Positions 14,869 to 25,900 of a stretch of 64,000 bases of DNA are shown here, piece by piece. The first letter of the stretch is position 1; each line of letters begins with the position of its first letter. Position numbers and translations under genes: made by a program. The stretch lies in contig NZ_SETE01000006.1 in the NCBI RefSeq assembly GCF_004152935.1, positions 1 through 64,000 on the forward strand, in the 5' to 3' direction. Below the pieces are notes generated by a model. The model did not search any database. It saw only the letters and a list, made by a program, of their open reading frames with translations, and was not told where the DNA came from. Source of the stretch: Brumimicrobium glaciale. GTDB taxonomy: Bacteria; Bacteroidota; Bacteroidia; Flavobacteriales_D; Crocinitomicaceae.

Positions 14869-16490
14869 ACTTGGTAATAATTCTTGATAGCGCTTTAGGC
14901 GACCCTACTTGGATGTTCAATTGGGGGGATGCTTTTGGCTTCGAACATTACTTTGCACACTTGATTGCAAAGATAATCCTTATTATATACGGACTTAGTC
15001 TTGTCTTGATCTTAATTTATAGTATCCTACAACTTTCGTTGGCTATAAATTATAAAAAAAGCAAGCTCCTGAAAAAGAAGGAACTTCCAACATTTGATCC
15101 TGAAAACACTCCTTATGTGACTATTCAGTTGCCAATGTATAACGAATACTACGTTGCAGAACGAGTTATCGAACGTGTTGCGCAAATGGATTATCCGTTG
15201 GATAAAATGGAAATTCAAGTACTTGACGATTCAACCGATGAAACTGTAGAAGTAATCGCTAGAAAAGTTAAAGAAGTACGTGAAAAATATGGTGTAGATA
15301 TTAAACATATCCACAGAACAAATAGAGTGGGTTACAAAGCCGGTGCTTTAGATAGCGCTCTTCCTGATGCAAAAGGGGAGTTTGTTGCCATTTTTGACGT
15401 GGATTTCCTACCCGATGTTGATTTCCTTCAAAAAACAATGCCACAATTCCGTGATTCAAAAATTGGAGTTGTGCAAACACGTTGGGGACACATTAATAAA
15501 GATTATTCTTTGTTGACAGAATTACAAGCTTTCGGTTTGAACGGTCACTTTGCAATTGAGCAAGGTGGAAGAAGCGCTGCTGGACACTTTATTAATTTCA
15601 ACGGAACTGGTGGTGTTTGGAGAATCAAATGCATCGAAGAAGCTGGTGGTTGGGAACACGATACTTTAACAGAAGATTTGGATTTAAGCTACAGAGCTCA
15701 AATCAAAGGATGGAAATTTAGTTATTTAGAAGATGTTATCGCTCCAGCAGAATTACCAATTACAATGAGTGCGTTGAAAGGTCAACAACACCGTTGGATG
15801 AAAGGTGGAGCTGAGTGTTTCAGAAAAATGGCACTTCGTCTAATTACTGCTAAAAATGTGAGATTAAGTGATAGAATCCACGGATTATCGCACTTATTTA
15901 ACTCTACCGTTTTTGTATTCATTTTACTCATGAGTTTATTGAGTCTTCCAGTTTTACATATTAAAGACAGTTTCTCAGACTTAAATTACTTTATTCAATT
16001 TGGAAGTATATTTATTATGTCAACTTTATTCTTGATGTTCTATTATTGGAATGCATACAGAGATAAAACGGATGATAAGAAGCAAACGATACTTCAATTT
16101 ACAAAACGTTTTTTCCAATTCCTTACTATTTCAATGGGATTATCATTAAGTAATGCTGTTGCAGTTATTGAAGGATATATGGGAATTAAAAGTTCTTTCG
16201 TTAGAACTCCAAAATTTAACGTTGGTGCTAAAGACGAAGGTAAAATTGAAAATAAATACGACAAGAAATCAATTTCTCTAGTTACAATTGGAGAAGGAAT
16301 CTTGTTTTTAGTATTCGGATTCACAGCTTTAAATAGATTGGTTTATGGAGATTTAGGAATGGTTCCTTTCCACTTAATGTTAGCCATCGGTTATGGTACT
16401 GTTTTCTTCTACAGCATTGCAGAAGTTAGACCAGCGCTTTTCGCTTTCGTACCAAAATTCAATACAAGCACAAGTAACGTTAACGCGTAA
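14865..16490 (+). CDS. Membrane processive-type family 2 glycosyltransferase (cellulose synthase-like)
   Basis: 541 residues. An N-terminal membrane span (about 28-55) leads into a GT-A domain with the hallmarks of the BcsA/CESA group: VLDDSTDET, a DVDFLPD metal-binding site, GTGGVWR, the TEDLDLSYRA catalytic base region and the QQHRWMKG (QxxRW) acceptor motif. Four or so spans follow in the C-terminal third. There is no PilZ domain, so cyclic-di-GMP control is not evident. It is the middle gene of a three-gene operon, coupled to the upstream transferase. Its length and layout fit the beta-glycan or glycolipid-forming transferases of Bacteroidota. The product is unknown. Confidence 0.88.
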   Translation: MNLVIILDSALGDPTWMFNWGDAFGFEHYFAHLIAKIILIIYGLSLVLILIYSILQLSLAINYKKSKLLKKKELPTFDPENTPYVTIQLPMYNEYYVAERVIERVAQMDYPLDKMEIQVLDDSTDETVEVIARKVKEVREKYGVDIKHIHRTNRVGYKAGALDSALPDAKGEFVAIFDVDFLPDVDFLQKTMPQFRDSKIGVVQTRWGHINKDYSLLTELQAFGLNGHFAIEQGGRSAAGHFINFNGTGGVWRIKCIEEAGGWEHDTLTEDLDLSYRAQIKGWKFSYLEDVIAPAELPITMSALKGQQHRWMKGGAECFRKMALRLITAKNVRLSDRIHGLSHLFNSTVFVFILLMSLLSLPVLHIKDSFSDLNYFIQFGSIFIMSTLFLMFYYWNAYRDKTDDKKQTILQFTKRFFQFLTISMGLSLSNAVAVIEGYMGIKSSFVRTPKFNVGAKDEGKIENKYDKKSISLVTIGEGILFLVFGFTALNRLVYGDLGMVPFHLMLAIGYGTVFFYSIAEVRPALFAFVPKFNTSTSNVNA

Positions 16491-16507
16491 TTAGATATTT
16501 TTTTAGA

Positions 16508-17851
16508 ATGCAATCAAATTGGAGAGGTTTATTTGGAGCACTAGTGCTTTACGTAATACCTCTCTTTTTGATTTCTTATGTTGCAGAACAAGCTGATTTC
16601 ATACTCAGTTTTACCGCTTATTCAGTTGCTTTTCTTGCCTTTCTCTATTTCATTAGAATAAGAAATGATTTTTCAATTCAAACTTGGAAAAATATTGCGT
16701 TTGTAGTGTTTCTGATTCCTTTATTTTCAATTCCCTCATTATCTCCTGATGTTTATCGCTTTTTGTGGGATGGTGAATTAGTCACGCTTGGAATTCATCC
16801 TTATGCATCCATTCCAAATGACTTGATGCAAATTGATTCTAGAGTGTATGATTCGGAATACATGAATTTCCTTTACTCACAAATCACCGAACTTTCTCAG
16901 AAAAACTATTCTATTTATCCTTCTGTCAATCAATTTTATTTTTTGATCACTGCTTTAGTTAGTGATAATCTATTTATCTCTTTAGTAGTTTTGAGAATCC
17001 TCATGTTACTGACACTTTTAGTAGGCGTAAAGTATTTCTTTAAGATTCTTGAAATCCTTTCTATTCCAGTTAACAATAGTATTTTGCTCTTACTCAATCC
17101 CATTCTAATCGTTGAAGTAATGGGAAACTTTCATTTCGAAGGAATCATGCTTTCTTGGTTAATGATTGGAATCTATTTCATGTTAAAACACAAATGGCTA
17201 AAAAGTGCTTTGTTTTGGGCAATCGCAATAAATATAAAACTTACTCCGCTTATTCTGTTGCCGTTTTTACTTCGTTTCCGCAGTTTTAAAGTGAGTGTGA
17301 AATTCTATATTTTCACTTTTATTTTTTCAGGCGGATTATTATTGATTTACCTCTGGCCAAGTCTCTTTTGGAACTTTATGCAAAGCATAGAGTTGTACTT
17401 TGATAATTTTGAATTTAATGCCGGAGTGTTTTATCTAATTAAATGGATTACTTCATTCTTTGTTGAAGGAAACCCAACGTTGATTGTTGGTCCAGCTTTG
17501 TCTATAATTGCATTTTTAGCTATTCTATTCATTGCATTATACAAACCCATCAATTCTAATAAAGAGTGGTTAAACAGAATGATGTGGGGTTATGTGGTTT
17601 ATTTATTATTAGCCACAACGGTTCATCCTTGGTATGTAATCTTACCACTTGGATTAGCAATTTTTTCCGCCAATTTAGGAGTGCTATTTTGGTCTTTCCT
17701 CATTATGCTGTCTTATGGATTCTATGCTTTTGGACAATCGAGTTTCGGATTTGTTTTGATAGCAGTGGAGTATTTAATTTTGTTTTACTTTTTGTTGTTT
17801 CCAAAAAGCTTTGTTTTGAATAAATTCAGGGCTGTTTTGCGGTTGGAATGA
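16508..17851 (+). CDS. GT-C type membrane glycosyltransferase (DUF2029/GT87-like mannosyltransferase)
   Basis: 447 residues with around eleven hydrophobic membrane segments. An acidic site soon after the second or third segment (SLSPDVYRFLWDGE) is characteristic of GT-C glycosyltransferases, which take the sugar from a polyprenyl-phosphate donor. The aromatic-rich HPWYV motif near residue 380 is also typical of this fold. This fits neatly with the operon's first gene, which would make such a lipid-linked sugar. It starts 18 bases after the previous stop. Acceptor and sugar are not evident. Confidence 0.78.
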   Translation: MQSNWRGLFGALVLYVIPLFLISYVAEQADFILSFTAYSVAFLAFLYFIRIRNDFSIQTWKNIAFVVFLIPLFSIPSLSPDVYRFLWDGELVTLGIHPYASIPNDLMQIDSRVYDSEYMNFLYSQITELSQKNYSIYPSVNQFYFLITALVSDNLFISLVVLRILMLLTLLVGVKYFFKILEILSIPVNNSILLLLNPILIVEVMGNFHFEGIMLSWLMIGIYFMLKHKWLKSALFWAIAINIKLTPLILLPFLLRFRSFKVSVKFYIFTFIFSGGLLLIYLWPSLFWNFMQSIELYFDNFEFNAGVFYLIKWITSFFVEGNPTLIVGPALSIIAFLAILFIALYKPINSNKEWLNRMMWGYVVYLLLATTVHPWYVILPLGLAIFSANLGVLFWSFLIMLSYGFYAFGQSSFGFVLIAVEYLILFYFLLFPKSFVLNKFRAVLRLE

Positions 17852-18021
17852 GTGGTTTCTGTAAACTATACTTAAATTTTCATTTTGAGCTATTCCATAA
17901 AACAATGAATCTCGACTATTTGAATTGTCACCATAGTTCTATAGATTAAGTATTTATGAAAATTAATTTGTGATTAAACTTTTTTAACAGATATTTGTTT
18001 TCATTATACCAACACACTGTT

Positions 18022-21000
18022 ATGAAAAAATCTATACTTAAAACCGCGATACTAACACTACAATTTTTGTTCATTTTTCAAGTGGCTAGAGCGCAAGATT
18101 TTATTACGACTTGGGAAATAACCCAAAATCAAATTCTTTTTGGAGCAAATACCACAGGTACAGTCTCCTATACTTGGCAGACGCTTCCCCCATCCGCTCC
18201 GGCTTCAGGTTCGGGTACTTTTTCAAGTACAATTCTAGCGCCTTTTGTAGTTATCTCTGGTTTACCTAATGGGGGAATTGAGTTGTCTATATCACCTCAA
18301 AACTTCAATAGAATTATTACATCCAGTTCCTATGCTGGCGTTAGTCTCAGGGGTGTTAGTCAGTGGGGTAGCACGTCATGGAGCAGTATGGAAAATACTT
18401 TTCAAAGATCATCATTCGGTGGTAGTAATGCAGTTATTACAATAACAGCCACAGACATTCCTAATTTGACCAATGTTACTAGTATGGCTGGAATGTTTGA
18501 ACGTACTCAAGTTGTTGGGCCTTTCAATATTAATTCTTGGGATGTATCGAACGTTACGGATATGTCAAGAATGTTTCAACAATGCACCTTTAATGAAGGG
18601 ATTAGTTTATGGAACACTTCCAATGTAACTAATATGTCAAGTATGTTTGAGGACTGCTTCTTCTTTAATCAGAATATTGGGTTGTGGAATACTTCAAGCG
18701 TAACTAATATGTCTAAAATGTTTAAAAGGAACTACGCTTTCAACCAGGATATCGGAAATTGGAACACATCTAATGTCACGGATATGTCTGAGATGTTTGC
18801 TGGTGCAAGTATTGGTCAAATTCATCCCTTCAATCAAGATATAGGGAATTGGAATACAAGTTCTGTAACAAATATGTCAAGCATGTTTTTTCGTGCTGAT
18901 AGTTTCAATCAAGACATTGGAAATTGGAATACTAGTAATGTGACCAATATGTCAAATATGTTTAATTTAGCTTATAATTTTGATCAAAATATTGGGAATT
19001 GGAATACAATAAATGTGACAGACATGAGCTTAATGTTTGCCGGTTATAATAGCCTTATTTCACCTAGTTCATTCAACAATGGAGGTAGTCCTGCGATTCA
19101 GAATTGGAATACTACCAATGTCACGGATATGTCCAATATGTTTAGAAAGGCCGTGAGCTTTAATCAAAAGATTGGAAGCTGGACACTGAATCCTAACGTC
19201 AATTTATTAAACATGCTTACCAATTCGGGTTTAGACTGCGAAAATTATTCACTTACTTTAATTGATTGGAATAACAATCCAAACACTCCTAGTAATTTAA
19301 TATTAGGTGCTGGAAATATGAAGTATGGAACTTCCGCAATTAATGTTGTCAATAATTTATTATCGAATAAAGGCTGGCTGATTTCAGGTCATGATTTTTT
19401 CAATGTTGTTCCAACTTTTTCTATTCAAACAGCGTTTTGTCCAACTGCTACAATTCCTCCTTTACCACTTATTTCTGATAATGGTGTAGAAGGAACTTGG
19501 TCACCTGCTTTAAATAATTCTTCAACAACTATCTATACTTTTACACCAAATTTAGGTCAATGCGCTTCTATTACAACTTTAACAATAACCATAGGAACAA
19601 CGATTTCTCCATCTTTTGTTGCTCTAACACCTATTTGCTTTGGACAATCGATTACCGCACTTCCAACAACTTCTCAAAATGGAGTGATTGGAACATGGTC
19701 GCCCGCTTTAAACAACACCGCAACAACAACTTATACTTTTACGCCTAATGCAGGTCAATGCGCAACGTCTCAAACTTTAATATTAACGGTTAATCCTGGA
19801 ACGTCACCCACTTTTCCTGCAATAGCTGCTATTTGTCCTGGAGATCCTGTCGCTACTTTACCCACTACTTCAAATAATGGAATCAATGGTTATTGGTCGC
19901 CTGCCTTGAATAATGTGGCAACGACAACTTATACTTTTACGCCTTTTTCAGGTCAGTGTGCAACCACGCAAACATTAACCATTACGGTAAATCCGGGAAC
20001 AATCCCAAGCTTTACTCCAGTTGCTCCAATTTGTATCGGTGAAACTCTGGCAGCTTTACCTACAACTTCAAATAACGGAATTACAGGAACATGGTTTCCA
20101 GCTTTAAATAATACAGCAACAACTACTTATACATTTACACCTAGTTTAGGTGTCTGTGTATCTACACAAACATTAACCATTACGGTAAATCCAATTGCGA
20201 CACCATTTTTTGCATCTGTTCCTCCAGTTTGTGTGGGTGGAACCATAGCGGCTTTACCAACAACATCACAAAATGGTGTTTCTGGAACTTGGGCTCCCGC
20301 TTTAAATAATAACACAACTACAACATATACATTTACTCCAAATACTGGAGTATGCGCAAATACGCAAACGTTGACCGTTATAGTAAATCCGATTGAAGTG
20401 CCTGTATTTAGTCCTGTTGCAGCAATTTGTGCTGGAGGAACATTAAGTCCATTGCCAACAACTTCTAACAATGGTATTTCTGGAACTTGGTCGCCTGCTT
20501 TAAATAATTTTGCGACTACAACTTATACTTTTACTCCAAATGCCGGAGAATGCGCGTCAACTCAAACTTTAACAATTCCGATTACTCAGAATATAGTGCC
20601 CAATTTTACAGCTCTTGCTCCAATTTGTTCGGGTGGAAATTTAACAGCTTTACCGACAACATCTCAAAATGGAATTTCAGGAACTTGGTCACCCGCTTTG
20701 AATAATTTAGCAACAACAACTTATACTTTTACGCCATCGGGAAATCAATGTGCAACGAATCAAGTTTTAACCATAACCGTAAACCCGAACATAATACCTG
20801 CTTTCACAACTGTTGCTCCAATATGCTCTGGTGAAATTTTGTCGCCATTACCAACAACTTCAAATAATGGAATTTCAGGAACTTGGTCGCCAGCATTGAA
20901 CAATACCGCAACAACAACTTATACATTCACACCTAATGTTGGAGAATGTGCTATAAGTCAAATATTAACAATTACGGTTAATCCTTTAATAACTCCGAAT

Positions 21001-22857
21001 TTTGCTTCTGTTTCAGCAATTTGTGCTGGTGGAACCCTAGTTCCTTTACCAACAAATTCCACCAATGGAATTTCAGGAACATGGTCGCCAGCTTTGAATA
21101 ATTCGGCTACAACGACATATACATTTACACCAAGTTCGGGTCAATGCGCAACAAATCAAACTTTAACCATTACAGTAAATCCGATTTTAACACCGAGTTT
21201 TGCCGCAATCGCTCCAATCTGTAATGGTGGAACTTTAAACCCACTGCCAACAGTTTCTTCAAATGGAATTTCTGGAACTTGGTCGCCAGCTTTGGATAAT
21301 TCCACAACTACGACCTACACATTTACACCAAATACTGGAGAATGTGCTACAAATAAAACATTAACAATTACAGTTAATCCGATTGTAACACCTAATTTTG
21401 CTGCTATTGCAACAATTTGTGAAAATGAAACTTTAAGTCCATTACCAACAACTTCCACCAACGGAATTTCAGGAACATGGTCGCCCGCTTTGAACAATAT
21501 CGCAACAACAACTTACACATTTACGCCTAATATTGGAGAATGTGCTACAAGTCAAAACTTAACGATAAATGTTACACCAAATATAGTTCCCGCCTTTGCA
21601 GCTGTTTCTCCAATTTGTGGTGGAGAAGCGTTAACTCCTTTACCAATAAATTCAACAAATGGAATTTCAGGAACATGGTCGCCTGCTTTGAATAATTCGG
21701 CAACCACGACTTATACATTTACACCAAGTTCAGGTCAATGTGCAACCAATCAAACTTTAACGATTACAGTAAACCCAGTTTTAACACCGAGTTTTACTGT
21801 TGCAACTTCAATTTGTTTGGGAGAAATAATAAGTCCATTACCCACAACTTCTACCAATGGAATTACAGGAACTTGGTCGCCAGCTTTGGATAATTCTACA
21901 ACAACGACTTATACTTTTACGCCTAATGCAGGAGAATGTGCAACAAATCAAACATTTACAATTACAGTAAATCCAATTGTAACTCCTGCTTTCGCAGCAG
22001 TTGCAGCAATATGTTCAGGTGAAACTTTAAGTCCATTACCCACAACTTCCACCAATGGAATTTCAGGAACTTGGTCGCCAGCTTTGAACAATTCCGTAAC
22101 TACAACTTATACATTTACCCCAGACCCATCAGAGTGCGCAACAAGTCAAACTTTAACAATTACAGTGAATCCAACTGTAGTTCCTAATTTTGATTCTGTT
22201 GCTCCAATTTGTGAAGGCGAAATGTTGAATCCTTTGCCAACAACTTCTATCAATGGAATTTCAGGAACATGGTCGCCAGCGATGAATAATTCAGCAACCA
22301 CGACTTATACATTTACACCAAACGGAGGTCAATGTGTTGCTAACCAAACATTAATCATTGTTGTGAGCCAACAACTTGCGAGTCCAACGGGAAATCAAAA
22401 TCAGACTTTAATTCCCAATGCAACCATCGCAGATATTGTAATAAGTCCTGCTAATGTAATTTGGTATGGTTCGATGGCAGATGCTTTGGCTGGAGTTAAT
22501 CCGCTGACTTCCAATTTTAGTTTAGTTGAAGGTGCAGTCTATTATGCAGTAAATGAAAACGGACCTTGTAAAAGCGAACCTTTTGCAGTAAAGGTTTCAT
22601 TAACATTGAGTTTAGATGATTTAGAAAGTTCTTTACTGAAATTCTATCCAAATCCACTGTCGTCAGTTTTAAATATTGAACACAGCAGTCCGATAGAATG
22701 GGTTGAGATTTATACACCTTTGGGTAAACTTATGAAGCGAGAAAAATACAATGCAGCGAAGGTTTTGATTGATTTATCGGATTTACCAACTTCGGTTTAT
22801 TTTGTGAAGATAAAATCTGGTGAATTGGTAAAGGATTTTAGAGTTGTGAAACGATAG
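18022..22857 (+). CDS. Giant BspA-type surface protein with fifteen 66-residue repeats and T9SS tail (copy A)
   Basis: 1611 residues from the ATG at 18022; an in-frame TTG at 17995 would place residues before a good signal peptide ([10 protein letters not shown]...ARAQ) and is rejected. After about 120 residues of N-terminal domain come eight BspA/DUF285 leucine-rich units of about 25 residues with the pattern [13 protein letters not shown]. Fifteen tandem repeats of exactly 66 residues follow, each with a CxG near the start, [13 protein letters not shown] in the middle and a TTYTFTP strand, ending QTLTITVNP. The two Cys per repeat could form a disulfide. A T9SS type A sorting domain ([15 protein letters not shown] onward) closes the protein. 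It is probably an adhesin or gliding-type surface fibre; the role is inferred. Confidence 0.9.
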   Translation: MKKSILKTAILTLQFLFIFQVARAQDFITTWEITQNQILFGANTTGTVSYTWQTLPPSAPASGSGTFSSTILAPFVVISGLPNGGIELSISPQNFNRIITSSSYAGVSLRGVSQWGSTSWSSMENTFQRSSFGGSNAVITITATDIPNLTNVTSMAGMFERTQVVGPFNINSWDVSNVTDMSRMFQQCTFNEGISLWNTSNVTNMSSMFEDCFFFNQNIGLWNTSSVTNMSKMFKRNYAFNQDIGNWNTSNVTDMSEMFAGASIGQIHPFNQDIGNWNTSSVTNMSSMFFRADSFNQDIGNWNTSNVTNMSNMFNLAYNFDQNIGNWNTINVTDMSLMFAGYNSLISPSSFNNGGSPAIQNWNTTNVTDMSNMFRKAVSFNQKIGSWTLNPNVNLLNMLTNSGLDCENYSLTLIDWNNNPNTPSNLILGAGNMKYGTSAINVVNNLLSNKGWLISGHDFFNVVPTFSIQTAFCPTATIPPLPLISDNGVEGTWSPALNNSSTTIYTFTPNLGQCASITTLTITIGTTISPSFVALTPICFGQSITALPTTSQNGVIGTWSPALNNTATTTYTFTPNAGQCATSQTLILTVNPGTSPTFPAIAAICPGDPVATLPTTSNNGINGYWSPALNNVATTTYTFTPFSGQCATTQTLTITVNPGTIPSFTPVAPICIGETLAALPTTSNNGITGTWFPALNNTATTTYTFTPSLGVCVSTQTLTITVNPIATPFFASVPPVCVGGTIAALPTTSQNGVSGTWAPALNNNTTTTYTFTPNTGVCANTQTLTVIVNPIEVPVFSPVAAICAGGTLSPLPTTSNNGISGTWSPALNNFATTTYTFTPNAGECASTQTLTIPITQNIVPNFTALAPICSGGNLTALPTTSQNGISGTWSPALNNLATTTYTFTPSGNQCATNQVLTITVNPNIIPAFTTVAPICSGEILSPLPTTSNNGISGTWSPALNNTATTTYTFTPNVGECAISQILTITVNPLITPNFASVSAICAGGTLVPLPTNSTNGISGTWSPALNNSATTTYTFTPSSGQCATNQTLTITVNPILTPSFAAIAPICNGGTLNPLPTVSSNGISGTWSPALDNSTTTTYTFTPNTGECATNKTLTITVNPIVTPNFAAIATICENETLSPLPTTSTNGISGTWSPALNNIATTTYTFTPNIGECATSQNLTINVTPNIVPAFAAVSPICGGEALTPLPINSTNGISGTWSPALNNSATTTYTFTPSSGQCATNQTLTITVNPVLTPSFTVATSICLGEIISPLPTTSTNGITGTWSPALDNSTTTTYTFTPNAGECATNQTFTITVNPIVTPAFAAVAAICSGETLSPLPTTSTNGISGTWSPALNNSVTTTYTFTPDPSECATSQTLTITVNPTVVPNFDSVAPICEGEMLNPLPTTSINGISGTWSPAMNNSATTTYTFTPNGGQCVANQTLIIVVSQQLASPTGNQNQTLIPNATIADIVISPANVIWYGSMADALAGVNPLTSNFSLVEGAVYYAVNENGPCKSEPFAVKVSLTLSLDDLESSLLKFYPNPLSSVLNIEHSSPIEWVEIYTPLGKLMKREKYNAAKVLIDLSDLPTSVYFVKIKSGELVKDFRVVKR
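19405..22374 (+). repeat. Tandem array of fifteen 198-bp repeats in copy A
   Basis: Fifteen in-frame units of 66 codons each, approximate boundaries. The units differ at many third positions but keep a rigid length. This argues for a structural module (Ig-like or SprB-type) rather than low-complexity sequence. Repeat 13 ([12 protein letters not shown]) has a distinctive variant that recurs at the same position in copy B. Confidence 0.88.
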
Positions 22858-22980
22858 GTTTTTTTTAAAATGAAAAGTTAAAAATGAAGAATGAAAAATG
22901 GGGGATTGGCTTTAGATATTGGCTTAGCTCATTCTACAAAAGAAGGTCAGATATATTAAATATTACGAATACTTAAGATC

Positions 22981-25900
22981 ATGAAAAATACAATACTTAA
23001 AACCGCATTACTCACATTACAGTTTTTGTTTTTGTTTCAAGTGGCTAAAGCACAAGATTTTATAACTACTTGGGAAGTAAGAAACACAAGTACTATTAAA
23101 TTTGATGCCGTTACCACAGGCACGGTTTCCTACACGTGGCAAACTGTTCCACCATCTGCGCCGGCAACTGGTTCAGGAACTTTTATAGGGTCAACTGTGA
23201 CTTTAACTGGGTTTCCAACAGGTACTTTTCTTAACCCCACATCTGTTAAACTTTCTATTCAACCAACAAATTTTGAAAGCTGTAAATTAAATCCAAGTGG
23301 ATCTTCTTTTGGACAAGAACTGATTAGTGTAAATCAATGGGGAAGTAATGTATGGGGGACTATGGAAGCTATGTTTAAGAATATTGGATATGGAAATCAA
23401 AATCCAAATGTTTTATTTACGGCAACAGATATACCTAATTTATCAAATGTGACAAATATGTCTGAAATGTTTTTTTTCTCTGGCGCTGACGGCCCTTACA
23501 ACATTAATTCATGGGATGTTTCCAATGTCACAAATATGTTTAGATTGTTTAGTAATTCAAATTTTAATCAATCTATTGGTTCTTGGAACACAGCTAATGT
23601 AACTGATATGACTCAGATGTTTTCAGGTTGTCCATTTGACAGTGATATTGGAAACTGGAATACAAGTTCAGTGATTAACATGGCTCAAATGTTTGCATTT
23701 AATAATTTTTTTAATCAAGACATTGGGAACTGGGACACAGGAAATGTGACAGATATGTCAAATATGTTTGTAACCTCATCCGGCCAAGGTATTCCAAATA
23801 CTACGAGTTTTAATCAAGATATCGGAGGTTGGAATACATCTTCTGTTACAAATATGTCTGGAATGTTTCAAAGATCAGAAACTTTTAATCAAGATATAGG
23901 GAGTTGGAATACCGGAAACGTTACCAATATGTCTGTAATGTTTCAAAATGCCAGCGCTTTTAATCAAAACATTGGCGGATGGAATACCTCTAATGTGACA
24001 GATATGAGCGGCATGTTTTCCTCGGGATCATTCTCATTAGGGTATGCCTCTTCCTTCACAAATGGCGGTAGTCCATCAATTCAAAACTGGAATGTTTCTA
24101 ACGTTATTGATATGTCTGAAATGTTTCAAGATGCAGTTGTTTTCAATCAAAGCTTAGGGAATTGGTTGTTAAATCCAGCAGCAAATATGCTTAATATGTT
24201 GGACGACTCAGGATTAGATTGTGAAAAATATTCCTCAACCTTAAACGGCTGGAGTAACAATCCAAATACGCCGAGTAATAAAATTCTTGGTTCAGGTAAT
24301 ATGAAGTATGGAATTTCAGCTTTAGGAGCAGTAGCTAATTTAACTTTAAGTAAAAATTGGATCTTCGCAGGTCATCAGTTTTTTACTATTGTACCCACTT
24401 TTTCTATCCAAACGGTTTTTTGTCCAACATCAACAATTCCACCGTTACCTTTGGTTTCAGCCAATGGAGTGGAAGGTACGTGGTCGCCGGCATTGAATAC
24501 TTCTGCAACGACAACTTATACTTTTACACCAAATTTAGGTCAATGTGCAGATCCAGTGAACTTAACAATTACGATAGATCCACTTACGACACCTATTTTT
24601 AATTCAGTAGCGCCAGTTTGTGCCGGACAGCCTATTTCCGCTTTGCCAACTACTTCCGTAAATGGGGTGATTGGAACATGGTCACCAGCGATCAATAACA
24701 CAGCGACCACAACTTACACTTTTACGCCCGATTTAGGTCAATGTGCGACTGCTGAAACTTTGACAATAACGGTTAATCCAGCCTCAATACCCGTTTTTAA
24801 TGCAGTAGCTCCTATTTGTCCCGGTGATCCGATAGCGCCCTTACCTACAACCTCAATTAATGGGATTAGTGGTTTTTGGTCGCCGTCCTTAAATAATGTT
24901 TCTACTACAACTTATACCTTTACGCCATTTGCTGGTCAATGTGCAACTAATCAAACTTTAACAATAACAGTAAATGCTGGAGCAGTTCCTAATTTTGCTG
25001 CGGTGCCTTCCATTTGTTTTGGTCAAACGATAGCTCCTTTACCAACTACCTCTACCAATGGTATCAATGGAGCTTGGTTTCCAGCTATAAACAACAATGC
25101 TACTACAACTTATTTTTTCTTTCCAAGTCCAGGACAGTGTGCTTCCAATCAATCGATGACTATTGTTGTAAAACCGATTCTAGCACCAACTTTTTCAGGT
25201 GTTTCAACAGTTTGTTCAGGTGGAATTTTAAATCCATTACCAATAATTTCAAATAATGGAATTTCTGGAACTTGGTCACCTGCATTGAATAATTTAGCGA
25301 CAACAACTTATACATTCACACCAAATACAGGAGAATGTGCAACATCACAAACGCTAACAATTCCTGTGAATCCTATTTTAACACCCAATTTTACTCCAGT
25401 AGCTCCAATTTGTGCAGGAGGAACTTTAAATCCTTTGCCAACGATTTCAAATAATGGAATTTCAGGAGCCTGGTCGCCAGCTTTGAATAATACAGCTACA
25501 ACGACTTACACATTTACCCCAAATGCTGGAGAATGTGGTACAACCCAGACCTTAACAATTGCAGTTAATAGCAATATTGTTCCCAGTTTTGTAGTTGTTC
25601 CACCAATTTGCACAGGTGGTACATTAGCACCTTTGCCAACGACCTCTACCAATGGTATTTCTGGAACTTGGTCACCAGCGTTGAATAATTTAACAACCAC
25701 AACTTATACATTTACACCAAGTGGTGGAGCTTGTTATGCTCAGCAAACATTAACAATTACTGTTAATCCGATTATAACGCCCAGCTTTACTCCAATTGCG
25801 CCAATTTGTTCAGGTGGAACTTTAGCTGCTTTACCAACAACATCAAACAATGGCGTTTCAGGAACATGGTCGCCAGTTTTGAATAATTCCGCAACAACAA

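Noticed and set aside
17995-18021. Earlier TTG start for the first BspA-type gene
   Set aside because: The signal peptide begins at the ATG at 18022, so added residues would break it.
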